Of a DNA stretch of 64,000 bases, positions 28,688-36,901 are shown in pieces. Position 1 is the first letter of the stretch. Each line of letters opens with the position of its first letter. This DNA comes from Shewanella profunda (GTDB taxonomy: Bacteria > Pseudomonadota > Gammaproteobacteria > Enterobacterales > Shewanellaceae), in contig NZ_JAKILG010000012.1 of NCBI RefSeq assembly GCF_023283765.1, positions 39,071-103,070 on the forward strand, given 5' to 3'. Under the pieces are notes generated by a model. That model did no database searches. It had not been told where the DNA came from and was given only the letters and a program-made list of their open reading frames with translations. Both the position numbers and the translations under genes were made by a program.

Positions 28688-30985
28688 CTAATTCCTCAGA
28701 TAAAGCGGTTTTCTGTAGTTAAACAGGCCATCATCAAGCATGTCGGTGACGCCTAGTGGGCCAGAGCCTCCGAGTCCTTTAATGATTACATTTAGATACA
28801 CACCACTTTCAAATTGCTCGCGACTGTCGATAGCAGATGAGCTTATATCATCGTCGTAATTGGTTTTTATTCGATAGTGGTAGCTGAGTCGTACGGCATA
28901 GCAACAAGATTCATATTGAAAACCAGTGTAGCTTTCGACGCTGCGGCTTTCGTTGAGATCATAGTACCAATTACCCACAAAATAGAGACTGTCATTAATG
29001 GGCCAAGCTGCGCGCACACCTGCTTGGGAAATATTGGCAAGATCATTAGTACTTGAGTTCAACAAATCCGGTACGTAGCGGTAGCTAAGTTGTACTAGTT
29101 TATTGGCTCCAGGCCTAAAGTCTAATGTGGCCTCTGTTTTTTTATTGTCACTGGTATTGGTATCGTACTGAATCGCCGCACCTAAGTACCAATCTTGGGT
29201 AAGGCGAGTATCTAATTCTGCAGCAAGTACGGATGTCTGTTGATTTTGTTCGAGAATACTATCTTCATAACCCAGTTTACTGTCTTCTAGATAAACAATT
29301 TGTCCAAGACTGAATTTAGTCAATTCTTGATTGTGATCATCAAAGAGACGAGTGGTAACACCGAGCGTCACTTGATTCGCATCTGCGATGCGGTCAAGAC
29401 CTGAAAAGCGGCGATCACGGAACAAACCATAGTAGTCGTCCTGCAATTGGGCCGTATCGTAAATACCTATGTTTCTTTGATCTTCGTATCCGACATACAG
29501 ATATTGAAATTGCGGTTCAAGTGTTTGTCGGTAGTTTTTGTCAAATAGCTCAGTAAAACGCTCAAAATTGATCTGACCGTTAATGCGTACCTGTGGGATC
29601 GTTCGACTAACCGTGTCATCAAGAACGGTATTAGAGTCTAGATTCGTTTGCCAATAACTGGTTTGCATTAGCTTAAGTTGGCTGGTTAGTGAACCTGAAG
29701 GGCCATGGATAGGCAGTGTTACGCTGGGTGACATATGCAAACGGGTTGCGGTGTAGACCTCATTATCCTGATGGGTAAAGTTAGTTAACTCTGAGTTAAA
29801 ACCAAAATCTAGGTTGTTCCAAAAGTCTGCCGCTCGGTAGTTAAAGTTAACTTGTGGCATGACTTGATAGGGTTTTTCTTCTTCGCCAAGGACTTTAATA
29901 TCTTGGACTCGGGTACTTAAATCCCAATTATTTTCAAAGTAACTCACTTCTCCAATACGGGATAGTTGATTATCGGTAGCACGGTTAACATCTGATTTTA
30001 AATCATTAAAATAGTTGTTATCTGACACTTCGGTAAAGTTACTCATTACACGCCAATGCTTATCAATAGCGCCTTGGTGTTGCCAGTTGTACAGGTAACG
30101 ATTGGGTCTGCTACTGAGCAATTGATCATCGCCTAAATATTCTAAGTTTAAGCGGCCATTCTGGGCTTCTCCGGTCAGATAGCGGAACTCTGTTTTAGTG
30201 AATACCCCTCTGTTCGACATATAACTAGGTGTGAAGGTGAGATCGTATTCTGGCGCTATGTTCCAGTAATAGGGTGTTGTAAGTTCAAAACCGTCGGTTG
30301 TACTACTACTAAAACTGGGGTAGAGAAAACCCGATTTACGTTTATCAGAAACAGGCACCGTCATATAGGGAATATAGAATACGGGTACACCACCAATTCT
30401 TAGCTTGGCATTCCAAATCTCCCCCCACTCTTCTTCACTGTTAATTTTGATTTTCTCGGCCTCAAGCAGCCAAGATACGTTGTCAGGTGGGCAAGTGGTG
30501 AAGTTAGTATTGGTTAAAATAAGATTATTGTTGATGGTGATTTGCAGTTTTTCTGCATCACCATGTACTTGTTGTCCATGTAACCAGTATTGAGCACCCT
30601 CTAACGTAGCGCGATTTGTTCGCATTTGAGCTTGTAGGGACTCAGCTGTCACAGTGAAGTTACTATCCTGAAAGACTAAATTACCATTAGCATCAAACTG
30701 TTGAGTTTCTTGGTCGAGAATGGCTTCATCGGCGGCGATATGTCTGTCGCCTTGGCTAAATACTACATCGCCACGAAAAATAGCCAGTTTGCCCATTTCG
30801 GCATTGGAACTATCGGACACAATGCGAATTTTATTGAGTTCAGCCGCGCTCATTCCTTCCGTGTGGGATTCTATTCGGGGTACTGGCGGTTCTATTACGC
30901 ATTGGGATGCGGTAGTGGTCGGAGATTCGTCTGCCAGGACTAATTGGGGTAACAGGCTCAGGGCCAGAAAGTAACGGATCTGCAT
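28688..30985 (-). CDS. lptD: LPS-assembly outer-membrane protein LptD
   Basis: A 765-residue barrel that inserts lipopolysaccharide in the outer leaflet with LptE. It has a signal peptide (MQIRYFLALSLLPQLVLA), a periplasmic OstA/jellyroll domain (about 55-190) and a 26-strand barrel. Cysteines at the N-terminus (SQCVIEPP), in TTCPPDN and the adjacent pair ESCCYAV match the disulfide set of E. coli LptD. It is followed by a 240-base gap before surA, so surA may have its own promoter. A sigma-E-like promoter lies upstream. Confidence 0.96.
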   Translation of the reverse strand: MQIRYFLALSLLPQLVLADESPTTTASQCVIEPPVPRIESHTEGMSAAELNKIRIVSDSSNAEMGKLAIFRGDVVFSQGDRHIAADEAILDQETQQFDANGNLVFQDSNFTVTAESLQAQMRTNRATLEGAQYWLHGQQVHGDAEKLQITINNNLILTNTNFTTCPPDNVSWLLEAEKIKINSEEEWGEIWNAKLRIGGVPVFYIPYMTVPVSDKRKSGFLYPSFSSSTTDGFELTTPYYWNIAPEYDLTFTPSYMSNRGVFTKTEFRYLTGEAQNGRLNLEYLGDDQLLSSRPNRYLYNWQHQGAIDKHWRVMSNFTEVSDNNYFNDLKSDVNRATDNQLSRIGEVSYFENNWDLSTRVQDIKVLGEEEKPYQVMPQVNFNYRAADFWNNLDFGFNSELTNFTHQDNEVYTATRLHMSPSVTLPIHGPSGSLTSQLKLMQTSYWQTNLDSNTVLDDTVSRTIPQVRINGQINFERFTELFDKNYRQTLEPQFQYLYVGYEDQRNIGIYDTAQLQDDYYGLFRDRRFSGLDRIADANQVTLGVTTRLFDDHNQELTKFSLGQIVYLEDSKLGYEDSILEQNQQTSVLAAELDTRLTQDWYLGAAIQYDTNTSDNKKTEATLDFRPGANKLVQLSYRYVPDLLNSSTNDLANISQAGVRAAWPINDSLYFVGNWYYDLNESRSVESYTGFQYESCCYAVRLSYHYRIKTNYDDDISSSAIDSREQFESGVYLNVIIKGLGGSGPLGVTDMLDDGLFNYRKPLYLRN

Positions 30986-31012
30986 CTTAGGTCAATAATA
31001 ATGATTTCTTAG

Positions 31013-31041
31013 TCTGGACAAGTATCGATGGGGAAAGTTGC
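31013..31041 (-). promoter_or_regulatory. Possible sigma-E promoter of lptD
   Basis: On the minus strand GCAACTT, 16 bases, then TCCAGA; compare GGAACTT-N16-TCTGA. The match is imperfect. lptD is sigma-E dependent in E. coli, which gives the prior. Confidence 0.3.
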
Positions 31042-31143
31042 AAAGTACAAGTGCAACACTGCTAAATAAATCTCTCAATTTCTTAGCTGTTTCCAAATTA
31101 TATGCCAGCTATAATAAAGCAATTTTTCTTTAAGAGCCATGAA

Positions 31144-32187
31144 ATGACTTTATCCGATCCGAGATTTATTTCCCTTAATCAGTGGCTGAACCATTATTTT
31201 TCCTATGATGTCACTCCGGTGTTAATTTCTGGTGATGCGAGTTTTCGGCGTTACTTTCGGATAACAACCGCAGATGCGAGCTTTATCGCTGCCGATTCTC
31301 CCCCTGCACTTGTGCCTATTGCCCCTTTTATTGCGTTATCCAAGGCTTACAGCGCAGTGGGATTGACCGTTCCAAAAGTGATTGCCGCCGATGAAAAGCA
31401 AGGCTTTATGTTATTGAGCGATCTTGGGGATATCCAACTGTTATCCGTATTAACGCCGGAAAATGTCAGTGATTATTACCGCAGTGCACTGGCTTTATTA
31501 CCACAAATTGCTGCTGTGGTTGAGAGTACATGTCCTGAGACGGGGTTAATTCAATCCTTGCCTTTGTACGATGAGGTCCTTGTACGGCGTGAATTACATA
31601 TTTTCACTGAGTGGTTATTGGGGACTCATTTGCAGCTTTCCCTCAATGAGGTTGAGGTTCAGTTACTCAATCAGAGCTTTGATATTTTGGTGGATAATGC
31701 CTTATCTCAACCTAAAGTAGGTATGCACCGCGATTTCCATAGCCGCAATTTAATGCTACAAGGCAAAACATTATCTGTTATCGATTTTCAAGATGCGGTT
31801 ATTGGCCCAGTGACCTACGATGCTGTTTCACTCCTGCGGGATTGTTATATTAGCTGGCCGCAGACACTCGTGGCAGATTTAATGGCGCAGCACTATCAGC
31901 AAACCTTAGCGCAAGGGTTTATACCAGTGGACACACCTTTTAGTCAGTACCAACGCTGGTTTGATTTGATGGGGCTGCAGCGCCATATCAAGGCTGTGGG
32001 AATATTTGCTCGTTTACATTACCGTGATAATAAACCTGCCTATATGGCGGATATCCCGCTGACATTGACCTATATCGTTGATACCGCCATGGCTTATCCC
32101 GAGTTGGCCCCCCTTGCACAATGGCTGCAGGCACGAGTTTTACCCGCATTCGATGTGGTTCACAGTAAGGTAGAGACAGATCAATGA
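31144..32187 (+). CDS. amgK: Anomeric sugar kinase AmgK (peptidoglycan recycling)
   Basis: A 347-residue aminoglycoside-phosphotransferase-fold kinase. With MurU it forms the recycling route that turns N-acetylmuramate (and GlcNAc) into the 1-phosphate and then UDP-MurNAc. Catalytic loop MHRDFHSRNLML and metal site VIDFQD are intact. The murU partner overlaps by 4 bases, which is strong support for AmgK over other APH-fold enzymes. The ATG at 31144 has AAGAG upstream; the one at 31102 would add 14 residues without a site. This pathway can bypass fosfomycin-sensitive MurA. Confidence 0.88.
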   Translation: MTLSDPRFISLNQWLNHYFSYDVTPVLISGDASFRRYFRITTADASFIAADSPPALVPIAPFIALSKAYSAVGLTVPKVIAADEKQGFMLLSDLGDIQLLSVLTPENVSDYYRSALALLPQIAAVVESTCPETGLIQSLPLYDEVLVRRELHIFTEWLLGTHLQLSLNEVEVQLLNQSFDILVDNALSQPKVGMHRDFHSRNLMLQGKTLSVIDFQDAVIGPVTYDAVSLLRDCYISWPQTLVADLMAQHYQQTLAQGFIPVDTPFSQYQRWFDLMGLQRHIKAVGIFARLHYRDNKPAYMADIPLTLTYIVDTAMAYPELAPLAQWLQARVLPAFDVVHSKVETDQ

Positions 32188-32861
32188 AAGCGATGATCCT
32201 AGCGGCAGGAAGGGGCGAGCGCTTAAGACCATTAACTGATACTGTACCCAAACCATTAGTGCCAGTATTAGGTAAGCCTCTCATTGTTTATCACATTGAA
32301 AAGCTTGTAGCTTTGGGTATTACCGATATAGTGATTAATCATGCTTGGCTCGGGCATAAATTAGTTGAAGCACTGGGGGATGGGAGTGCCCTTGGCGCGG
32401 ATCTTCGTTATAGCGCAGAAGAGCATGCACTTGAAACTGGAGGGGGTATTAAACGTGCTTTACCATTATTGTGTGATGGTAAAAACGATGATCCTTTTTT
32501 AGTTATCAATGGTGATGTGTTTATCGATGCGTTACCGCCCTTAACCGTGCTTGAAAATGACACTCTTGCCCACCTATGGTTAGTACCGAATCCTGAGCAG
32601 CATCCCCAAGGCGATTTTGCCTTAAATGGTAATCGAATCAGTGAACAGGGGGATGCAAAGTGCACTTTTTCGGGCATAGGTATTTATCGTCCTAGCTTAT
32701 TTAAGGGGACACCAGATGGTGCCTTTGCCCTAGGGCCTCTACTGCGCTCACATATGGCCCAAGGCCAAATTAGTGGCGCTATATTTGAAGGACTTTGGTG
32801 CGATGTTGGCACTCTTCCACGTTTACAAGCCCTTGAGTTAACTTTACAAAATAGCAAGTAA
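32184..32861 (+). CDS. murU: N-acetylmuramate-1-phosphate uridylyltransferase MurU
   Basis: A 225-residue nucleotidyltransferase with the signature MILAAGRGERLRPLTDTVPKPLVP and the metal-binding NGDVF. The short length (no C-terminal left-handed helix) and coupling to amgK indicate MurU rather than a sugar-1-P thymidylyltransferase. ATG overlaps the amgK stop (ATGA). Confidence 0.9.
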   Translation: MKAMILAAGRGERLRPLTDTVPKPLVPVLGKPLIVYHIEKLVALGITDIVINHAWLGHKLVEALGDGSALGADLRYSAEEHALETGGGIKRALPLLCDGKNDDPFLVINGDVFIDALPPLTVLENDTLAHLWLVPNPEQHPQGDFALNGNRISEQGDAKCTFSGIGIYRPSLFKGTPDGAFALGPLLRSHMAQGQISGAIFEGLWCDVGTLPRLQALELTLQNSK

Positions 32862-32930
32862 ATCTAAGTGCTCGGTATCACTTTGGGCTTAGCAGGCATA
32901 ACAAGTACATTATTGAGATCAGGACATAAG

Positions 32931-33719
32931 ATGCGTCTTTGGGGTAAGTTTTTTGGGTTTGTGATTGGGTTTATGTTTGGCCGGTTCTTCGGTGCTGTAC
33001 TCGGCCTATGGCTTGGCCATCTTTATGATAAACGCGCCAGTTCAGGCGGCGGTTTTAGCCAGATCCTTGGGCAAGCAAAAAATCGGCAAGCTATTTTCTT
33101 TAATACCACCTTTGCGGTGATGGGACATGTGGCTAAGGCTTCTGGGCATGTGACCGAAACCGATATTCGTATTGCGACGCTATTGATGGATCAATTACGT
33201 CTTACGGGAGAAGCACGTAAAGAGGCTCAGCAATCGTTTCGTGAAGGTAAGTCCGCCGATTTTGATCTGCGTAGCAGTTTACAAGCCTTCCGTGCAGTGA
33301 CCATGGGACGTAAAGAGTTGGTCCAGATGTTTATTGAGATCCAGATCCAAACCGCATTAGCGGATGGTGAACTGGACCCCGCGGAGCATGGGATTTTGAT
33401 GACGGTTGCCCAAGAATTGGGTTATGGTCGTGGACAATTGGATGAATTATTGAAACGTTGGCAGGCGGAATATCGTTTCCATCAAACCTCAAACGGTAAT
33501 AAAACTTCCATTACCGATGCCTATCATTTGCTTGGCATTACCCAAGAGGCAAGTGATCAAGAGGTGAAACGGGCTTATCGTAAATTGATGAATGAACATC
33601 ATCCCGATAAGTTGATTGCTAAAGGGTTACCACCTGAGATGATGGAATTGGCAAACCGTAAGGCACAGGATATTCAGGCGGCGTATGACAGAGTCAAGAC
33701 TGAGCGTGGTATGCGTTAG
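32931..33719 (+). CDS. djlA: DnaJ-like membrane co-chaperone DjlA
   Basis: A 262-residue type III membrane J-protein. It has a single N-terminal glycine-rich membrane helix (WGKFFGFVIGFMFGRFFGAVLG), a TerB-like middle domain (about 55-175) and a C-terminal J domain (about 200-262) with the HPD motif (HHPDKL). It activates DnaK for envelope-stress signalling in E. coli. The ATG at 32931 has AGGA upstream and aligns with E. coli DjlA; a GTG at 32868 is rejected. Confidence 0.93.
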   Translation: MRLWGKFFGFVIGFMFGRFFGAVLGLWLGHLYDKRASSGGGFSQILGQAKNRQAIFFNTTFAVMGHVAKASGHVTETDIRIATLLMDQLRLTGEARKEAQQSFREGKSADFDLRSSLQAFRAVTMGRKELVQMFIEIQIQTALADGELDPAEHGILMTVAQELGYGRGQLDELLKRWQAEYRFHQTSNGNKTSITDAYHLLGITQEASDQEVKRAYRKLMNEHHPDKLIAKGLPPEMMELANRKAQDIQAAYDRVKTERGMR

Positions 33720-33760
33720 CCTTGATAGCATTGGATTTTGTAAGAGATAAGGAATTCATT

Positions 33761-34399
33761 ATGAAAAACACTCACAGCCTGTTGCTGTTGGCGAGTTTGT
33801 TACCTGTGGCTGTGTCCGTGCAGGCCGATACTGACATGTTTATTACACCCTATGGTGGTTATAGCTTGGGTGGTGGTCAATTCGATGTTAATCAAATTGA
33901 CGTTAATAAAGAGCAAACGGGTGATAAGAAGAATATCAGTGTTGAAGAGTCTAGCCATTACGGCTTAATGCTGGGGATTGGCACCAAGGATCCCGGTAAT
34001 ATTTATCTCTTATACAGCCACCAAGCCTCTGAACTGAAAAGTGGCGGCCTATTTAGCCCTGATTATCTGACCTCACTCGATTTAGACTACATCCATTTAG
34101 GGGGGACTTTATATTTCCCCAGTGGTGATATTCAACCCTATATAACCGCGAGTGCCGGTATCACCCGCATGATGCCCGATGGCTGGTCGACTGAGACGCG
34201 TTTTTCTATGGGAATTGGTGGCGGAGTCGAATATAAGGTCACGCCACATTTTGGTTTGTTTGCCGATATGCGTGGTTACGCCACTTTTATCGACAGTGAT
34301 TCGTCACTCTTTTGTAATGAAGATGAATGCCTATGGCACATAACCTCGGATGTGATGTGGCAAGTACAGGCTAATTTGGGTGTAAAAGTGAGTTTTTAG
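33761..34399 (+). CDS. Outer-membrane beta-barrel protein (OmpA-like fold)
   Basis: A 212-residue exported protein with signal peptide MKNTHSLLLLASLLPVAVSVQA and alternating hydrophobic strands typical of an eight-stranded barrel (ITPYGGYSLGGGQF, GLMLGIGTKDPGNIYLLYSH, YIHLGGTLYFPSG), ending in a C-terminal Phe. Two cysteines near the end (FCNEDECLW) may pair. It has no OmpA periplasmic domain. The ATG at 33761 has AAGGAA upstream. Function is unknown; opacity-family porin-like proteins are the nearest type. Confidence 0.75.
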   Translation: MKNTHSLLLLASLLPVAVSVQADTDMFITPYGGYSLGGGQFDVNQIDVNKEQTGDKKNISVEESSHYGLMLGIGTKDPGNIYLLYSHQASELKSGGLFSPDYLTSLDLDYIHLGGTLYFPSGDIQPYITASAGITRMMPDGWSTETRFSMGIGGGVEYKVTPHFGLFADMRGYATFIDSDSSLFCNEDECLWHITSDVMWQVQANLGVKVSF

Positions 34400-34426
34400 A
34401 TACTTGTCGATAGGAGAATAAGCGCT

Positions 34427-35380
34427 ATGAAGATAGTCGTACTTGATGGTGATACCCTTAATCCTGGTGACTTAAGTTGGCATGCCTTAAGTGAATTAGG
34501 TGAGTTTGCGTGTTTTCCCCGCACCGCAAGCGAAGATATAGTCGCAAGGGCTAAGGATGCCGAGGTGGTTTTGACCAATAAAACCCCGCTAAATGCCGAT
34601 ACCCTTGCTCAGCTTCCTGCGCTTAAATACATCGGCGTATTGGCAACGGGCACTAATGTGGTGGATTTAGCCGCAGCAAAGGCGCAGGGCATAGTGGTGA
34701 CTAACGTGCCAGCCTATGGACCTGATGCAGTAGCACAAATGGTATTTGCCCATATTCTGCATCACACTCAAGCTGTTGCTGCCCATCATCAGGCCGTGGT
34801 CGATGGTCAGTGGGTGAATTGCAAGGATTTTTGTTTTACCTTAATGCCGCTGCAATCCTTAAAGGGCAAGACTTTAGGCTTGATTGGTTACGGTGATATA
34901 GGCCAGCAGGTTGGGGAAATTGCCCTTGCGTTTGGTATGAAAGTGCTCGTGCATACGCGAACAGTGCGGCTTGATTTACCTCAAGGAGTCATGTGGGCAG
35001 AGCGCGATACTGTGCTTAAAGAGTCTGATATTATCTCGCTCCATTGCCCGCTTAGCCCTGAAACTGCACAATTTATTAATCAGCAAACCCTTGCTTTGAT
35101 CAAGCCCAAAGCGCTTTTGATTAATACGGCGAGGGGAGGATTAATCGATGAGGCCGCACTTGCTGCGGCACTGACTCAAGGCAAGTTATTTGCTGGTGTA
35201 GATGTGTTATCGACCGAGCCACCCAGCGCGGATAATCCTTTATTGCATGTGCCGAATATCAGCATCAGTCCCCATAATGCGTGGGCGACAAAAGAAGCGC
35301 GGCAGAACCTATTGAATATCGCAATAGCGAATCTCACCGCTTATTTGGCTGGCGAGCGGGTTAATTGGGTAAATTCCTAA
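34427..35380 (+). CDS. hprA: D-2-hydroxyacid dehydrogenase (hydroxypyruvate/glycerate type)
   Basis: A 317-residue NAD(P)-dependent dehydrogenase. Rossmann motif GLIGYGDIGQQVGE, catalytic Arg in LINTARGGLIDE, a Glu in STEPP and His in SPHNAW. By sequence pattern and length it is closest to glycerate dehydrogenase/hydroxypyruvate reductase, which reduces hydroxypyruvate to D-glycerate; a related 2-ketoacid is possible. It is the last core gene before the cassette array. Confidence 0.85.
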   Translation: MKIVVLDGDTLNPGDLSWHALSELGEFACFPRTASEDIVARAKDAEVVLTNKTPLNADTLAQLPALKYIGVLATGTNVVDLAAAKAQGIVVTNVPAYGPDAVAQMVFAHILHHTQAVAAHHQAVVDGQWVNCKDFCFTLMPLQSLKGKTLGLIGYGDIGQQVGEIALAFGMKVLVHTRTVRLDLPQGVMWAERDTVLKESDIISLHCPLSPETAQFINQQTLALIKPKALLINTARGGLIDEAALAAALTQGKLFAGVDVLSTEPPSADNPLLHVPNISISPHNAWATKEARQNLLNIAIANLTAYLAGERVNWVNS

Positions 35381-35454
35381 GGTTTGTGGATTAGGTTTTT
35401 CTGTAGAAAGGAATAATACTTTACACCCAAAGTAAATTATTTAGTTGGAAAATT

Positions 35455-35670
35455 AACGGCATAGCATCCCGAAAGAGTTGTGACTTAGGCTCTTAGCTTT
35501 AGATGCCAGCTTATCGCGAGCTATGGATGGCGAACTGGCAGTTAAACACGGATGTTGTTCAAGTCCATTAGAGGATGCAGAGCCGCTCCGTCTGATGTGA
35601 AAGGATTCACAAATGCCGCAAATCCAGTACCCGCAGACCACCTTGACGGATTAGGAGGATGAACGACTAC
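35455..35670. other. Unexplained structured non-coding block
   Basis: Between hprA and the last attC site, 35381-35703 holds no convincing gene. Several short inverted repeats cluster here: CCAGCT/AGCTaTGG (35505-35527), CAGA/TCTG around 35578-35594, and GTGAA-AGGA-TTCAC (35597-35610). The composition and dense hairpins resemble the non-coding end of a mobile element or a structured RNA. A 62-codon minus-strand frame (35453-35641) across it does not look like a protein. Identity is unknown. Confidence 0.35.
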
Positions 35671-35703
35671 TGCCGACCCGAATCTTGCTGTATTTCAATT
35701 GCG

Positions 35704-35842
35704 CTATAACGTTGTGTTCAACCGCAGTTTGTAAGTAGCGCATTGCGATAAACTTTGCGTAGCAATTCGCTAAATGCGCTACTTACAAACTGTCGAGTGG
35801 AGGCGCGAAGGGCCGTAACGGTGTTGGAACACCTTGTTAAAT
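35704..35842 (-). repeat. attC site 6 (long, VCR-like) ending the last cassette
   Basis: A 139-bp attC. Core sites are CTATAAC (35704-35710, near RYYYAAC) and GTTAAAT (35836-35842, GTTRRRY). Between them lie 20-bp perfect inverted arms (35725-35744 and 35773-35792) and an inner GCGA/TCGC pair. The stop codon of the 32-residue ORF lies inside the GTTAAAT core. Confidence 0.85.
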
Positions 35843-35935
35843 TTTTCTTGGCTTCACGACAAGCCAAAAGTATAAAAGTATGGCTAGCCAGTTGAAAAAT
35901 AGCAGACTAAACCCGACCAGAATTGGGCGCTTCAC
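35837..35935 (-). CDS. 32-residue membrane microprotein in a gene cassette
   Basis: A very short frame, GTG start at 35933-35935: VKRPILVGFSLLFFNWLAIL..., ending in KPRKI and a stop inside the attC core. It is one membrane helix with a basic tail. Its GTG overlaps the TGA of the upstream 70-residue protein (GTGA), and the stop falls exactly where other cassette stops in this array fall. These two points support a real coupled gene despite the size. No homologue is recognised. Confidence 0.55.
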   Translation of the reverse strand: MKRPILVGFSLLFFNWLAILLYFWLVVKPRKI

Positions 35936-36144
35936 GTCTCTGTAGGAAAAAAATCAGCAAGCATTAATGCAAAGAAACCAAACATGGTGAACATAATAGT
36001 AGGAAGACCTACCTTTATGTGCATAGGCGCTGCTTCCCAAGAGCCACTGTATGTATATGCTTCTAATGCGTCCGTTGCTGAACCTAAAACTATAAAAAGT
36101 AGCAGCCCAGTGTAAATATAGCCCCAAAGTATTTTTATTTTCAC
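35932..36144 (-). CDS. 70-residue membrane protein in a gene cassette
   Basis: A small hydrophobic protein with two membrane helices (IYTGLLLFIVLGSATDALEAYTY and GLPTIMFTMFGFFALMLADFF) and a short polar loop. Start GTG at 36144, with AGAGA about 10 bases upstream and the leader beginning at the attC5 core. It is the first of two overlapping genes in the last cassette. The family is not recognised. It could act as a membrane-active peptide or a subunit; nothing in the sequence decides. Confidence 0.65.
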   Translation of the reverse strand: MKIKILWGYIYTGLLLFIVLGSATDALEAYTYSGSWEAAPMHIKVGLPTIMFTMFGFFALMLADFFPTET

Positions 36145-36160
36145 GCACGAATCTCTTTTA

Positions 36161-36264
36161 ATTTAACGCTTTGCCAAGGGGCAAATGCGAGCGTTGTTGG
36201 GCGAAGCCCTGCAAGTGTTTGGCCAGCCGAGCTTTTTGCGGCGAACTTTGGCAACTTGTTAGCG
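36161..36264 (-). repeat. attC site 5
   Basis: A 104-bp site with cores ATTTAAC (36161-36167, RYYYAAC) and GTTAGCG (36258-36264, one mismatch to GTTRRRY) and imperfectly paired arms (GCTTTGCCAAGG / TTTGGCAAC). The stop of the exported TPR-like protein (36259-36261) is inside the core. Confidence 0.8.
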
Positions 36265-36651
36265 GCGCTTTTCATCGATGTAGGCGACCATCTCTCTCAA
36301 TTGAGCTATTTCTACTTTCTCACCTTTATAGGCAATTCTAGCCTTATTGAAATATTCACTTGCTTCAGATCCGCTTCCTAACTTTTCGTACATCAACCCA
36401 ATTCTCAGATATGTAAATGACAAATTATTGGGTCCCACTTCAGATTGTAGAGAACTCGATTGGTCTGACTCAAGGACTCTTGCTAAAGCTTGTAGCGCAT
36501 AGAGTCCGCTTTCAGGTGTGCCTGTTAAGTATTGAGAATGAGCAAATTCAATTTCTTCCCTGAGAAAGTCAGGAGAAATTTGGTTGGCGACAGATATACT
36601 GGAAACCATCATACTCATTGCAAATAAACTGATTTTGATAACATTTTTCAT
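36259..36651 (-). CDS. Exported TPR-like protein in a gene cassette
   Basis: A 130-residue protein with a signal peptide (MKNVIKISLFAMSMMVSSISVA) and a helical mature part with one tetratricopeptide-like unit (FTYLRIGLMYEKLGSGSEASEYFNKARIAYKG). The ATG at 36651 has AAGGAAG 8 bases upstream; frames that start further upstream run through attC4 and are rejected. Function is unknown; periplasmic protein interaction is likely. Confidence 0.7.
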   Translation of the reverse strand: MKNVIKISLFAMSMMVSSISVANQISPDFLREEIEFAHSQYLTGTPESGLYALQALARVLESDQSSSLQSEVGPNNLSFTYLRIGLMYEKLGSGSEASEYFNKARIAYKGEKVEIAQLREMVAYIDEKRR

Positions 36652-36678
36652 TTTAACTTCCTTATTAGTTGATATATC

Positions 36679-36733
36679 CCGTAACTTAAACTGTGCAGCG
36701 CCGAAGGCGCGTTGCTTGAGCGATTTGTTAGGT
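36679..36733 (-). repeat. attC site 4 (short)
   Basis: A 55-bp site: CCGTAAC (36679-36685, weak core) and GTTAGGT (36727-36733, good core) around a CGCC-GAA-GGCG tip. It is the least canonical site of the array, but its position and the stop codon at 36728-36730 fit. Confidence 0.65.
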
Positions 36734-36901
36734 TCCAATACTCTGCTCATCCTCCTTAGGAAGAAGTTGGAGTATAGATGGTGGAACTGGACGGCACCCA
36801 CAAGCCTTGGCATGAGCCAAGTGCCATGCAATACGCTGCTGAAGCGTTGCATTCTTCGGCATACGATTTTGCTCGTGCCAGGACTTATTCGTTTTGCCCA
36901 T
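36728..36901 (-). CDS. 57-residue conserved cassette protein
   Basis: A small soluble basic protein: MGKTNKSWHEQNRMPKNATLQQ then RIAWHLAHAKACGCRPVPPSIL. The pattern RMPKN-TL-QRI-WH--H---CGCR-P is one I recall from small hypothetical proteins, some of them in integron cassettes (memory, not a search). GGAGG lies 6 bases before the ATG at 36901. It overlaps the end of the AhpD-like gene by 17 bases, so translation is coupled. The His and CGC residues could bind metal. Function is unknown. Confidence 0.6.
   Translation of the reverse strand: MGKTNKSWHEQNRMPKNATLQQRIAWHLAHAKACGCRPVPPSILQLLPKEDEQSIGT

Noticed and set aside
35461..35560. Possible c-di-GMP (GEMM) or cobalamin riboswitch
   Set aside because: Isolated GAAA and CCGCA matches only; the conserved core spacing is absent and no fitting gene follows.
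35581..35640. Possible group II intron domain V (GAGCCG...)
   Set aside because: The hairpin lacks the AGC/GAAA and CGGTTC pairing expected of domain V, and no reverse transcriptase is nearby.
35453..35641. 62-codon minus-strand frame beside the cassette array
   Set aside because: It reads across several hairpins, has many Ser/Cys residues without a pattern and no ribosome site; treated as a structured non-coding block.
36652..36852. N-terminal extension of the exported TPR-like cassette protein
   Set aside because: The extension runs through attC site 4; the signal peptide and ribosome site place the start at 36651.
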